Positions 43,422-51,822 of a DNA stretch of 64,000 nucleotides are shown one piece after another (position 1 is the stretch's first letter; the number at the start of each line of letters is the position of its first letter). Location of the stretch: NCBI GenBank assembly GCA_022769565.1, contig JALEJQ010000017.1, positions 1-64,000 on the forward strand, in the 5' to 3' direction. The position numbers were made by a program, and so were the translations under genes. The notes beneath the pieces are model-generated. The model saw nothing but the letters and a program-made list of their open reading frames with translations. It was not told the DNA's origin and ran no database searches. This stretch comes from Oscillospiraceae bacterium (GTDB lineage Bacteria; Bacillota; Clostridia; Oscillospirales; Ruminococcaceae).

Positions 43422-44069
43422 TTATTTTCTCAGAAGAGCGACAGATCTTTCCATATCGGGAGAATTGAACAGATATGAACCTGCAACCATTATTTCAGCT
43501 CCGGCTTCAGCAGACTGAGCAGCTGTAACATCGTTTATTCCGCCGTCCACCTGTATGGGAACAGAGATACCCTTACTGTCAAGAATGCTCTTTATCTCCC
43601 TGATCTTGTCCAAGGTCTCATAAATGAAGCCCTGTCCGCCGAAACCCGGTTCAACGGTCATTATCAGTATCATATCCAGATTGTCCAGATAAGGTTCAAA
43701 CACCGATATGGGCGTTCCCGGCTTTACGGACATTCCTGCCTTTTTTCCGAATGAATGTATAGCGTCTATAACCGCTTTGCAGTCCGAGGCAGCTTCATAA
43801 TGGAACGTAATAATATCCGCTCCAGATTCGGCAAACTGCTTTATATATCTTATAGGATCGGTTATCATAAGATGAACGTCAAGCACGGCGCTTGTAACCT
43901 TGGAAACCGATTTAAGGACAGGTATGCCATAGCTTATATTATTCACAAAAACTCCGTCCATTACATCAAAATGTATGTACTCACAGCCTGCTTTTTCAGC
44001 ACGTTTTATTTCACTTTCAATATTACATAGATCTGCGCTCAGTATAGAAGCGGACACAATTCTGTTCAC
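43422..44069 (-). CDS. rpe: Ribulose-phosphate 3-epimerase
   Basis: A 215-residue TIM-barrel enzyme interconverting ribulose-5-phosphate and xylulose-5-phosphate. SASILSADL at the N-terminus, HFDVMDGVFV, DVHLMI, MSVKPGTP, MTVEPGFGGQGF and QVDGGIN are all signatures. The start is GTG at 44069 with GGAGG six bases upstream. The open frame continues upstream to 44177 into repeat copy 3, which is not part of the protein. It heads the run rnfD-rnfE-rnfA-DUF4015. Confidence 0.95.
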   Translation of the reverse strand: MNRIVSASILSADLCNIESEIKRAEKAGCEYIHFDVMDGVFVNNISYGIPVLKSVSKVTSAVLDVHLMITDPIRYIKQFAESGADIITFHYEAASDCKAVIDAIHSFGKKAGMSVKPGTPISVFEPYLDNLDMILIMTVEPGFGGQGFIYETLDKIREIKSILDSKGISVPIQVDGGINDVTAAQSAEAGAEIMVAGSYLFNSPDMERSVALLRK

Positions 44070-44124
44070 GGTTAACCTCCGAATTAAAGAAAAATTGTTT
44101 ATCAGGCAAACTTTAACTCCTGTC

Positions 44125-44355
44125 ATACTAATAACCATTTGTTCTATGGATAAAGATGGCGGATAGAATACGGCCAATCAGGTAAACTTGTTTACCTTGA
44201 AGACGACTGCAGGCAGGCCGGTCTGTCGGTCAGCCCCTCTGTCACTTCGTGACACCTCCCCTCACAGGGGGAGATCACGCCTGTCAAGGGAGTTTGACGC
44301 AGAGTGGGCGTATTATAGACAACGTATTTGTCCATAGGTTAAATGGTTATTATAT
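44125..44355 (+). repeat. MITE-like inverted-repeat element, copy 3, with insert
   Basis: The ends (atactaataaccattt and aaatggttattatat) and inner blocks match copy 1 inverted. It is about 70 bp longer than the other copies because of an insert around 44220-44280 that carries its own hairpins: gtcacttcgtgac (44241-44253) and a ctcccc/gggggag pair. The element lies just upstream of rpe. Confidence 0.82.
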
Positions 44356-44466
44356 AATTCCAAATCGTTCTGTAAACAATATTATATTTATTTTGCAAAC
44401 AACCAACATTCTCCGAAAACTTTATGACCGATGACCTATTCCATTATAAAACTCTGTACAAAGAAA

Positions 44467-44499
44467 AACCTCTGTCCGTTCTGCATACGGACAGAGGTT
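44467..44499 (-). terminator. Terminator of the acidic surface protein gene
   Basis: A perfect 13-bp stem (44467-44479 with 44487-44499) followed on the minus strand by ttttct. It lies 115 bases after the stop codon; between them I see no gene. Confidence 0.85.
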
Positions 44500-44614
44500 T
44501 GAATTTTGATGTTAGAATAACTGTCTCACCATAACACCCGAGTGTTAATTAGTAATCAAGTTATACTTTCATGAAGCTTACGCTTAACAGTACACCGTTT
44601 TATCGGTATATTGC

Positions 44615-46396
44615 TTAGCCTCTCTTCTTAGCAACTACTGCTGCTGCTGCAAGAGCAACAGGGATAACTGCGAGAGCGATAGGAGCGTTGCCTGTGCCGG
44701 GGTTCTCAGCAGGAACGTCAGCAACATCATCAGCTGTGTCGTCAACGTCAACGTCAACATCGTCATCAACATCGTCAACAACGTCATCGTCAACATCGTC
44801 AACTACATCATCGTCAACATCATCAACAACATCGTCATCAGCAACATCTTCATCTTCGCCGATTGTGTCGTCTTCAGCTTCTTCGCCTTCGCCGGAAGCT
44901 GCATCTTCAGCATCGCCTGTTGCGTATACAACGTCCATGGAATCCCAGTACCAAAGTGTGGAAGTAGCGAGCTGGAGCTTGGAGAGGTATGTTACGTAAG
45001 TGTTAACGTTAGCGCCGCTGATAGCGTCATCCCAGTTGAAGGAGAGTGTTGTTGCGCCGTAGTCAAATACGTTTGTATCGTTGAGGCTCATGGAGAGCTG
45101 ACCGTTTACAACGAGTGCGCCGGCGAAGAGGTTGTAGCCGTTCCAGTCATAAGCTGTGGTGTAAACATAACCTGTATCTTCATCGCCGTAGTAGTTGTAG
45201 AGGTGCTGACCGAAGGATGTGTACTGCTTGTCAGCGTCTCCGTCGGAAGAGTAAGCGCCGTTCTTAACAGGCTGTGCAGCTGTGTTGAATGTGAATGTAA
45301 CTTCATCGTAGTTAGCGATTACATCGTTAATAACGGGAACTACGTTTACATATGCAAGACCCTTATCAGGGTTAGCAAGAGCACAATCAAAATTTGTGAG
45401 GTAGTCAAGGATGTTGCTAGCGGAACCGAGAACGTTCTTCTTAACGTCATCATTAACAATATAAACGATGCCGTCTACATCCTGAGCGTATACGCCCTGC
45501 TCAAAACCATTTGTGTTTACATTGAAAGGCTGACCCATTGTGAATGTGTTAGCGTTTGTAGCCATAGGATACTGCTTGTCAAGAACTGTGGTAGCAGGTG
45601 TGTAAGCAGAAATTACAGGGTAAAGTGTGTAAGTATCGAGGCTCTGGTTGCCGATCATAAGAGGAGCAGCGTAGATCTCGCTTACATACTGATCTTCATA
45701 CTTATCAAGAGTCTTGTTGCCGTTGAGGTCATACTTGATGTAAGTACCGTCAACAACAGCAACATCAGCTACAACTTCCTTAAGAGTTGTTGTGCCTGCT
45801 ACGAAGCCGGGTTCAAGAACCTTAGTATCTGTAACAACGAGATCGCCGAGAGCGTCATCGCTTACAACGTACTGGAACTTAGCACCGAGAACAGCGCCAT
45901 CCCAGTCATTAGCTGTGTTGGTGTGAGGAACTGTTACAGAAACGTCTGCAACGAAGCCTTCATCACCGTGGATACCCTTGGTATCAATAGGAATTGTGAA
46001 AGTCTGAACTGCACCGTCAGCGCCCCAGTTTGTCTTTACCTGAGAGCTTCTGCCAACTGTTTCCCATGTGTGGCCGCCTTCCTTGAAGCCAACATAAGAG
46101 AATGTGTCACCCTTAACGCTGTTCTGGATATTGTAGCCTGTTACTGTGTAAACAGCGTTAGCAACCTCAACCTGATCGTTAGAAGCGGAGAAGCCGATCT
46201 GGATGTAACCGTCATCAGCAAGAGCGTTACGATAGTCGATTGTAGCCTTAAATGTTGCGGAACCCTTCTGAATCTTATAAGTATTTCTTACGAGATTGTA
46301 GTGAAGAGAACCCTCTTCAGCGGATACTGTTGTAGCCATTGCAGATACGGCTACTGCGCATGCAGCTACAGCTGCGATTGTCTTTTTCATGTTCAT
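44615..46396 (-). CDS. Acidic cell-surface protein with C-terminal anchor
   Basis: A 593-residue exported protein. A signal peptide ends near residue 26 (TVSAEE). The body (about 30-500) is rich in Asn, Thr, Tyr and beta-type segments. One EF-hand-like loop YDLNGNKTLDKYED lies near 225. A repeat tract of 8-residue units VVDDVDDD (three in tandem, then DVDVDVDD) occupies about 530-560. The C-terminus has ENPGTGNAPIAL, a helix and KKRG, resembling a sortase-type or simple membrane anchor; the motif is NPGTG rather than LPxTG. A strong promoter, AGGAGG and a low-complexity leader suggest high expression. No family is recognised; adhesion or an S-layer-like role is possible. Confidence 0.7.
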   Translation of the reverse strand: MNMKKTIAAVAACAVAVSAMATTVSAEEGSLHYNLVRNTYKIQKGSATFKATIDYRNALADDGYIQIGFSASNDQVEVANAVYTVTGYNIQNSVKGDTFSYVGFKEGGHTWETVGRSSQVKTNWGADGAVQTFTIPIDTKGIHGDEGFVADVSVTVPHTNTANDWDGAVLGAKFQYVVSDDALGDLVVTDTKVLEPGFVAGTTTLKEVVADVAVVDGTYIKYDLNGNKTLDKYEDQYVSEIYAAPLMIGNQSLDTYTLYPVISAYTPATTVLDKQYPMATNANTFTMGQPFNVNTNGFEQGVYAQDVDGIVYIVNDDVKKNVLGSASNILDYLTNFDCALANPDKGLAYVNVVPVINDVIANYDEVTFTFNTAAQPVKNGAYSSDGDADKQYTSFGQHLYNYYGDEDTGYVYTTAYDWNGYNLFAGALVVNGQLSMSLNDTNVFDYGATTLSFNWDDAISGANVNTYVTYLSKLQLATSTLWYWDSMDVVYATGDAEDAASGEGEEAEDDTIGEDEDVADDDVVDDVDDDVVDDVDDDVVDDVDDDVDVDVDDTADDVADVPAENPGTGNAPIALAVIPVALAAAAVVAKKRG

Positions 46397-46516
46397 GAAA
46401 AAATCCTCCTTGTTTTGTTTTGTTTTTTTCTTTATTTATTTCCAAATAGTAATGGAAATCAAATATTGACTGCGACGTATGGCACGGTATCAAACCGTTC
46501 TTTACATCACGCTATT

Positions 46517-46545
46517 ATTCTAACATTTGACCGTAAAAGTGTCAA
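46517..46545 (-). promoter_or_regulatory. Promoter of the acidic surface protein gene
   Basis: On the minus strand TTGACA (46545-46540), 17-bp spacer and TAGAAT (46522-46517). The leader is about 115 bases. The rest of 46546-46798 shows no gene. Confidence 0.8.
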
Positions 46546-46798
46546 TGTACATCTGCGCCAAATTTTTATGCGTGTTTTCATCAATTACGCACACTTTTCA
46601 CTAAAAAGTGCAGTAAAAATAAAGTTTTTTGAAAAACAGGCGTTACCAAGGTGACATTTTCGTTACGGTTTTGTAATAATTGCGTGTAAACCGCCGCACC
46701 GGAAACTCATTCCGACAGGTTGCATTATACCATTATTTTCACCCTTTGTCAAGTATTTGAATTATACTGTCAGTATTAAATTTAAGTACAGAATACAA

Positions 46799-46836
46799 AA
46801 AGCGGAACCAAGGTATTATCTCCCCGATCCCGCTTT
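46799..46836 (-). terminator. Terminator after the Rpn genes
   Basis: A 15-bp stem, fully paired on the minus strand with five wobbles (46799-46813 with 46822-46836), followed there by a T-run. Confidence 0.85.
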
Positions 46837-47048
46837 CAATAGTTTCTTCGCTGTGAGCATTGACCCTTGATCGACAAAAAAGCATTTATCTCCGCCTCAG
46901 TCATACCTTCTTCTATGCCCTCCGCCTTTGCATTTTTCAGCGCACTTGCTTCATCGTGGAGAGCCTTTTCTCTAAGACGGGCAGCCTCTCTTATTCTTGC
47001 GTCCTCACTCATGTCATATATAACTCTTACAGCCTTCTGCATTATCAT
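46836..47048 (-). pseudogene. Detached duplicate of an Rpn C-terminal tail
   Basis: A 70-residue frame that starts with MIMQKAVRVIYDMSED and repeats, with about 90 percent identity by eye, the segment IMQKAVKVIYDMSEDTKIRE to AKAEGIEEGM of the upstream Rpn gene, then ends in a different tail TEAEINAFLSIKGQCS. Its ATG overlaps the Rpn stop by four bases, so it could still be translated. It looks like an alternative tail cassette left by tandem duplication, or the end of a second Rpn gene whose middle has been lost. Confidence 0.6.
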
Positions 47049-47914
47049 GACAACTTATCTATAACATCGGAGCCTACGCCCATTTTGCGCAGCTGCTCTA
47101 TCATTCTGGCACGTTCCTCAGCTTTGCCTTTCTCCATACCTCGTGCCATGCCCTCAGCTCTGCCCTCAGCTCTGCCCTCGGCTCTGCCTTTCTCCATACC
47201 TTCTTCTATGCCCTCCGCCTTTGCATTTTTTAGCGCACTTGCTTCATCGTGGAGAGCCTTTTCTCTAAGACGGGCAACCTCTCTTATCTTTGTGTCCTCG
47301 CTCATGTCGTATATGACTTTTACCGCCTTCTGCATTATAGGTACATTCGTACTGCTGATCATTTCAAACTCCTCCTCGCTGTCGGCATTGATGAACTGGA
47401 GCCACAGCTCCCTGTTATCTATAGGATTTGGCTTCTTTCCCACCTTTTTCAGCTCAAAAAAGTGTATGCAGAACTTGTCGGAAAACACCTCGTCCGTACC
47501 CTTTATCATTGCCGCTACTTCGGTATGATAGTCACTTCCGCCGAACATATTGAAGTTTATTATATTTATGGTTATGGTCTGTTTAAGCTCGCTGTAGTCC
47601 TCTCCGCTCTTCAATTCGGACGAATACAGCTTTGCCCAGTAAAAAAGCGTTCTGTCCCTGTAATCCGGGTCGTTTTTCACCTGTATCTCAACATTCACAA
47701 TGCGGTTATCCACCCTCATGCTCAGGTCAAGCCTGCTGAACTTACCCGAAACAGTCTCCGGCGGCAGCTCAGGGTTCGTTATGTTTATCTCCGATATGCT
47801 TTCAGGCGGAATATCAAGCATTCCCGCAACAAATGAATGAAGCATATCCCGGTTCTCGGTAAAAATTTTCTTGAAAATTATATCCAGCTTTGCCGATACT
47901 ACATCTCTTCCCAT
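47045..47914 (-). CDS. Rpn-family recombination-promoting nuclease
   Basis: A 289-residue protein of the PD-(D/E)XK nuclease/transposase group (Rpn, PDDEXK_2). The N-terminal KLDIIFKKIF, LLHSF-like DMLHSFVAG and the core SRLDLSMRVDNRIVNVEIQV with catalytic D and E-x-Q are typical. The C-terminal third is helical and ends in a low-complexity run of EG-x-EG and RAEG units (about 235-265), which is expandable at DNA level. AGGAGG precedes the ATG. Rpn proteins cleave DNA and are linked to RecA-independent recombination and phage defence. Confidence 0.82.
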   Translation of the reverse strand: MGRDVVSAKLDIIFKKIFTENRDMLHSFVAGMLDIPPESISEINITNPELPPETVSGKFSRLDLSMRVDNRIVNVEIQVKNDPDYRDRTLFYWAKLYSSELKSGEDYSELKQTITINIINFNMFGGSDYHTEVAAMIKGTDEVFSDKFCIHFFELKKVGKKPNPIDNRELWLQFINADSEEEFEMISSTNVPIMQKAVKVIYDMSEDTKIREVARLREKALHDEASALKNAKAEGIEEGMEKGRAEGRAEGRAEGMARGMEKGKAEERARMIEQLRKMGVGSDVIDKLS

Positions 47915-47968
47915 CGGTACCGCCTCCTCACTTTTATTATATCATACTTTTATAATGTTATCAACAGT

Positions 47969-49255
47969 TTATTCCGCTTTCATACGCTCTATCGCCTTAT
48001 TGGCCTCGGCATAGACCTTCTCCGTGTCAATGGTGGAGAACTCACCGTTCTCGTAAAGTATCTTTCCTGCGCACATTGTCATAAGCACGTTGCTCTTTGA
48101 GCCGCTGTAAACTATATTCTTGGCGATGTTGTTCAGCGGCTGCATATTGGGCTTATTAAGGTCGATAACAATAAGGTCAGCCTTTTTGCCCTCCGCAAGA
48201 ACATCACAGTCCTCAAGACCCATTGTAAGCGCACCGCCCTTTGTAGCCATTTCAAGCACCTTGTCCGCAGGCATAGCCGCAGCATCGTCCCTGTCCAGCT
48301 TCTGAAGCACCGTTGCAAGATACATTTCCCTGAACATATCAAGAGCATTGTTGCTCGCAGGACCGTCTGTTCCTATGGAAAGATTTATGCCCTTTTCGGC
48401 CATTCTGCAAAGGGGCGCAATACCGCTGGCAAGCTTGGAGTTTGAACCGGGATTCGTTACCGCCCAAAGTCCTCTCCGCCTGAATATCTCCATATCCCTT
48501 TCGCTCATATGAACGCAGTGGAAACCGCCGCCGCCGTATTCAAACATTCCAAGGCTGTCCATAAGCGCCGTAGGGGTCATGCCGTGACGCTCAATACAGC
48601 CCTTTACCTCCGAAGCCGTTTCGGAATTGTGTGTATAAACAGGGGCTTTGTATTTTTTCGACATCTCCGCAACGCCCTTCATTATGGAAATGTCCGTTGT
48701 ATACTCCGCATGGAAGCCAAGGCGGTAGCTTACAAATTCACTTCTGTCCTTGAACTTATTATATAGTATATCCAGCTTTTCAAGAGCAGCGTCACATTCC
48801 TCCGCATTTCCTGCGATCGAGCCGCACATTATCGTCCGTATGCCCGTTTCTTCAGAAGCCTTTGCCATAAAGTCCGGCTCAAAATACATATCAAAGCAAG
48901 CTGTAATGCCGCTTGTAAGATACTCCGCAAATGCCAGCTTGGAAAGAAGGTAAATATCCTCTCCCGTCAGCTTTGCCTCCATAGGGAAAACCTGCTTGAA
49001 AAGCCAGTCGTTAAGGGGCAGGTCGTCGGCATAGGAGCGCAGAAAGGTCATTGCCGAGTGTGTGTGCGCATTTTTGAAAGACGGCATAACAAGATTTCCG
49101 TTAAGATCAATCTCACGCTCAAATTTAACGTCCGTGGGAGCGTTTTCTTCCGTGCCGATGTATGAAATGCGGTTCCCGTCTGTGTGAAGCTCCCCCCACT
49201 TTACCTCGGTATCCTCCATTGTAAGCAGGCGGCAGTTGTAAAATCTTATACTCAT
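47969..49255 (-). CDS. mtaD: Methylthioadenosine/S-adenosylhomocysteine deaminase
   Basis: A 428-residue metal-dependent amidohydrolase. Metal ligands are visible in NAHTHSAM, GFHAEYT, THNSETASE and IGTDGPASNN, and the N- and C-terminal beta-sandwich is normal (MSIRFYNCRLLTM, then KADLIVIDLNKP). MTA/SAH deaminases turn methylthioadenosine to methylthioinosine. It is the last gene of a run with mtnA 63 bases upstream, which supports a methylthioadenosine salvage role over guanine or chlorohydrolase relatives. AAAGGAAA precedes the ATG. Confidence 0.88.
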   Translation of the reverse strand: MSIRFYNCRLLTMEDTEVKWGELHTDGNRISYIGTEENAPTDVKFEREIDLNGNLVMPSFKNAHTHSAMTFLRSYADDLPLNDWLFKQVFPMEAKLTGEDIYLLSKLAFAEYLTSGITACFDMYFEPDFMAKASEETGIRTIMCGSIAGNAEECDAALEKLDILYNKFKDRSEFVSYRLGFHAEYTTDISIMKGVAEMSKKYKAPVYTHNSETASEVKGCIERHGMTPTALMDSLGMFEYGGGGFHCVHMSERDMEIFRRRGLWAVTNPGSNSKLASGIAPLCRMAEKGINLSIGTDGPASNNALDMFREMYLATVLQKLDRDDAAAMPADKVLEMATKGGALTMGLEDCDVLAEGKKADLIVIDLNKPNMQPLNNIAKNIVYSGSKSNVLMTMCAGKILYENGEFSTIDTEKVYAEANKAIERMKAE

Positions 49256-49318
49256 AGCAATATTTCCTTTCTGTTAAACATTTTGTATGCTAATTTATTG
49301 CACAATTAGTAAAATAAA

Positions 49319-50377
49319 TCACTTTTTAAACATTTCGTAAAGTGATTTTTCATAAGGCGGACGGCAAACGCCCCTTTCGGTAACGATAGCCGTTATAAGC
49401 TCCCCGTCCGTAACGTCAAAGGCAGGATTGCAGCATTTTACCCCCTCGGGAGCGGAAGGCTCCTTGAAAAACATAGTCTTTATCTCATCGGGGCTGCGGA
49501 ATTCAATGCTTATATCCGCACCCGTCACGCAGGAGAAATCTATAGTTGAGGAAGGGCAGAAAACATAAAAAGGTATGCCGTAATATTTGGCAAGCACCGC
49601 CGCTCCGCTTGTTCCTATCTTGTTTGCGGTGTCGCCGTTAGCCGCTACACGGTCACAGCCCACAAAAACGGCGTTTATCTTACCTTGTTTCATAAAATAG
49701 GAAGCCATATTGTCGCAGATAAGAGTAACGTCTATGCCTGCGTTGTACAATTCATATGCGGTAAGCCTTGCACCCTGCAAAAGCGGTCTTGTTTCATCGC
49801 ACCACACATGGAACTCATACCCTCTTTCCCTGCCGAGAAAAAGAGTGCCCAACCCTGTGCCGTACTTTGACGTCGCCAGCGGCCCTGCGTTGCAGTGGGT
49901 AAGTATGCCGTCACCGTCCTTAACAAGGGTCAGACCGTATTCGGATATGGCTCTGCACATTTCAATGTCCTCGCTGTGTATCTTCTCCGCCTCGGCTTTA
50001 AGCAGGGGAAGAAGCTGCACAGGCTCAACTCTGCCGTTATTAAGCACCACCTGCTCCATACGGTCAAGCGCCGCCGAAAGGTTTACCGCCGTAGGTCTTG
50101 AGGAGTTTATATACTCTTTCGTTCTGCCGAATTTGTCGCAAAACGAAGCATAACTCTCCTTTTCCCACGCCCTTGAAACAACGTATATACCGTAAGCCGC
50201 AGCAATACCGATAGCAGGCGCACCCCTTACTCTCAGAGAAGCAATGGCTTCGTAAAGTGCCTCTGCGGTATTTATTGTTAATAAGACCCTGCGGTTGGGC
50301 AGCAGGGTCTGGTCGATTATAATAAGATTTTCGCCCTTTTCGTCAAGGTGAGCGCTGCCCGTCATAAGATCATTCAT
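49319..50377 (-). CDS. mtnA: Methylthioribose-1-phosphate isomerase
   Basis: A 352-residue member of the eIF2B-like family that isomerises methylthioribose-1-phosphate. [31 protein letters not shown] with the active-site Cys, [15 protein letters not shown] and [17 protein letters not shown] with the catalytic Asp are all intact. The start overlaps the upstream acetyltransferase stop by eight bases. The deaminase follows. No mtnK, mtnB or mtnD lies in the window, so the rest of salvage, or a shunt through an aldolase, must be elsewhere. Confidence 0.95.
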   Translation of the reverse strand: MNDLMTGSAHLDEKGENLIIIDQTLLPNRRVLLTINTAEALYEAIASLRVRGAPAIGIAAAYGIYVVSRAWEKESYASFCDKFGRTKEYINSSRPTAVNLSAALDRMEQVVLNNGRVEPVQLLPLLKAEAEKIHSEDIEMCRAISEYGLTLVKDGDGILTHCNAGPLATSKYGTGLGTLFLGRERGYEFHVWCDETRPLLQGARLTAYELYNAGIDVTLICDNMASYFMKQGKINAVFVGCDRVAANGDTANKIGTSGAAVLAKYYGIPFYVFCPSSTIDFSCVTGADISIEFRSPDEIKTMFFKEPSAPEGVKCCNPAFDVTDGELITAIVTERGVCRPPYEKSLYEMFKK

Positions 50378-50819
50378 CGTCTGTGTCCTTTACCATCTGC
50401 ATATAATCAAGCCTGCGGAAGCCGCATTTCTCATAAAGCCTTACGGCAGCTTCGTTTTCCGGCTCAGCTTCAAGACGGAATCTGCTTGCCTTGCCCTCAA
50501 ATTTATCAAAAACAAAGCTCAGCAGCTCTTTTCCGAGACCCTTTCCTCTGAACGGAGCAAGAATATAAATATCCTCTATCCACACCGTAAGACCTGCCGC
50601 TTCCGTCTGAAAGGTCTTTGTTATAACGGAATAACCTGCCCTTTCGCCCTCATATTCAAGGATAAAGCCTTCAAGATAAACGTCCGAGCGCATCATTTCG
50701 TTAAAATCCGCTTCCAGCTTTTTACGGGGCAAGGGCTTTTCAACAGCGTCAGAATGATAAAATTCCTCCGCTGCAGCAAGGAAAAATTCCCTGTCCTCTT
50801 CTCTTATTTTTCTTACCAT
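50370..50819 (-). CDS. GNAT family N-acetyltransferase
   Basis: A 149-residue acetyltransferase. The acetyl-CoA loop is [13 protein letters not shown] near residues 100-112, with the preceding strand [11 protein letters not shown] and the C-terminal [19 protein letters not shown]. The start lies eight bases after the tadA-fusion stop and its own end overlaps mtnA, so it is in the same operon. The substrate is unknown. Confidence 0.85.
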   Translation of the reverse strand: MVRKIREEDREFFLAAAEEFYHSDAVEKPLPRKKLEADFNEMMRSDVYLEGFILEYEGERAGYSVITKTFQTEAAGLTVWIEDIYILAPFRGKGLGKELLSFVFDKFEGKASRFRLEAEPENEAAVRLYEKCGFRRLDYMQMVKDTDDE

Positions 50820-50827
50820 ATTATCTC

Positions 50828-51790
50828 CTAAATATCAAGCTGATAGAAATAGTCGTCCATAACATAGCCGTTGCCTATGTCCGTAACGCCGTCGCCAATA
50901 CGCTTAAAGCCCAGCTTCTCATAAACGGCAATGGAGTTATCGTTGTACTTGTTGACCGTGAGCCATATTGCGTGAAGCCCGTTTTCACGGCAGAAGCCTT
51001 TGAGCCGCTCAAATACCTGTGAAGCGTAGCCTTTTCCCCTGTATTCCTCTTTAAGATAAATTTTCGAGAGAAAAAGTCTGCCGTCCTCTTCGGGGTGTAT
51101 TCCCGTGTAACCCATGTGAACGCCGTTGCGATGTATATAATAGTATCTGTAGCCGCCGTTCCTTATCTGCTCCGTTATAGCAGGAACGGACTGGAACTTT
51201 GCCACCATATAATCTATCTGTTCCGCACTGAGTATCCTCGGGAACCATTCGTGCCATACCTCGTCTGCGATCTTCGCCAGTACAGCTATCTGCTCGTCCG
51301 TTTCAACGGGAATAAGCCTGACATCGTTCATTTTTCTATCACTCCGCAATCTTCTGAAAAAACGCTTTAAAATGTCCTCACATTCTTCCCTCATTACCCC
51401 GGGTACGGCTTCCGGCTTGTGGTTGTAGGGCAGCTCAAACATCTTTGCAACGGAGCATACCGAACCTGCCTTTTTATCGTAAGCGCCGAAAACCACCCTG
51501 TCAAGCCTTGCGTTTATGACCGCACCTGCGCACATGGGGCAAGGTTCAAGGGTAACGTACATAACGCACCCCGAAAGCCGCCAGCCGCCCAAATTACGGC
51601 AGGCATCGTCAATAGCGGCGATCTCAGCATGACCGAGAGCGTTCCTGCCCTTTTCTCTGCTGTTCCTGCCCTCGCCCACTATCTTGCCGTCGGACAGCCG
51701 CACTATCACCGCCCCGACGGGAGCTTCTCCCTCTTCCGCCGCCGTTTGTGCAAGTTCAAGGGCTCTTTTCATATAATAATTATCGTCCAT
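50828..51790 (-). CDS. tadA: tRNA adenosine deaminase TadA fused to a GNAT acetyltransferase
   Basis: A 320-residue fusion. Residues about 1-150 are TadA, with GHAEIAAI (zinc ligand and proton shuttle) and EPCPMCAGA; it converts A34 to inosine in tRNA-Arg(ACG). Residues 154-320 are a full GNAT domain beginning MNDVRLIPVE, with YRGKGYASQVFERL and YEKLGFKRIG. The methionine at 154 has no ribosome site seen, so the two act as one polypeptide. TadA alone is about 150 residues in most bacteria, so the GNAT half is extra. The gene lies upstream of another GNAT gene and mtnA. Confidence 0.9.
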   Translation of the reverse strand: MDDNYYMKRALELAQTAAEEGEAPVGAVIVRLSDGKIVGEGRNSREKGRNALGHAEIAAIDDACRNLGGWRLSGCVMYVTLEPCPMCAGAVINARLDRVVFGAYDKKAGSVCSVAKMFELPYNHKPEAVPGVMREECEDILKRFFRRLRSDRKMNDVRLIPVETDEQIAVLAKIADEVWHEWFPRILSAEQIDYMVAKFQSVPAITEQIRNGGYRYYYIHRNGVHMGYTGIHPEEDGRLFLSKIYLKEEYRGKGYASQVFERLKGFCRENGLHAIWLTVNKYNDNSIAVYEKLGFKRIGDGVTDIGNGYVMDDYFYQLDI

Positions 51791-51822
51791 AGGCTATCCG
51801 CCTTTCCGCAGAACGGCTGCAC

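Noticed and set aside
44070..44177. N-terminal extension of rpe into repeat copy 3
   Set aside because: GTG at 44069 has GGAGG and matches the family start; the extension is repeat sequence also read in copy 2 at about 25800.
45203..46654. Long plus-strand open frame (483 codons) opposite the acidic surface protein
   Set aside because: It is antisense to a gene with promoter, signal peptide and anchor, and its translation has no recognisable family.
47045..47914. Intact transposon carrying the Rpn gene
   Set aside because: No flanking inverted repeats or target duplications were seen, and Rpn proteins are often stand-alone.
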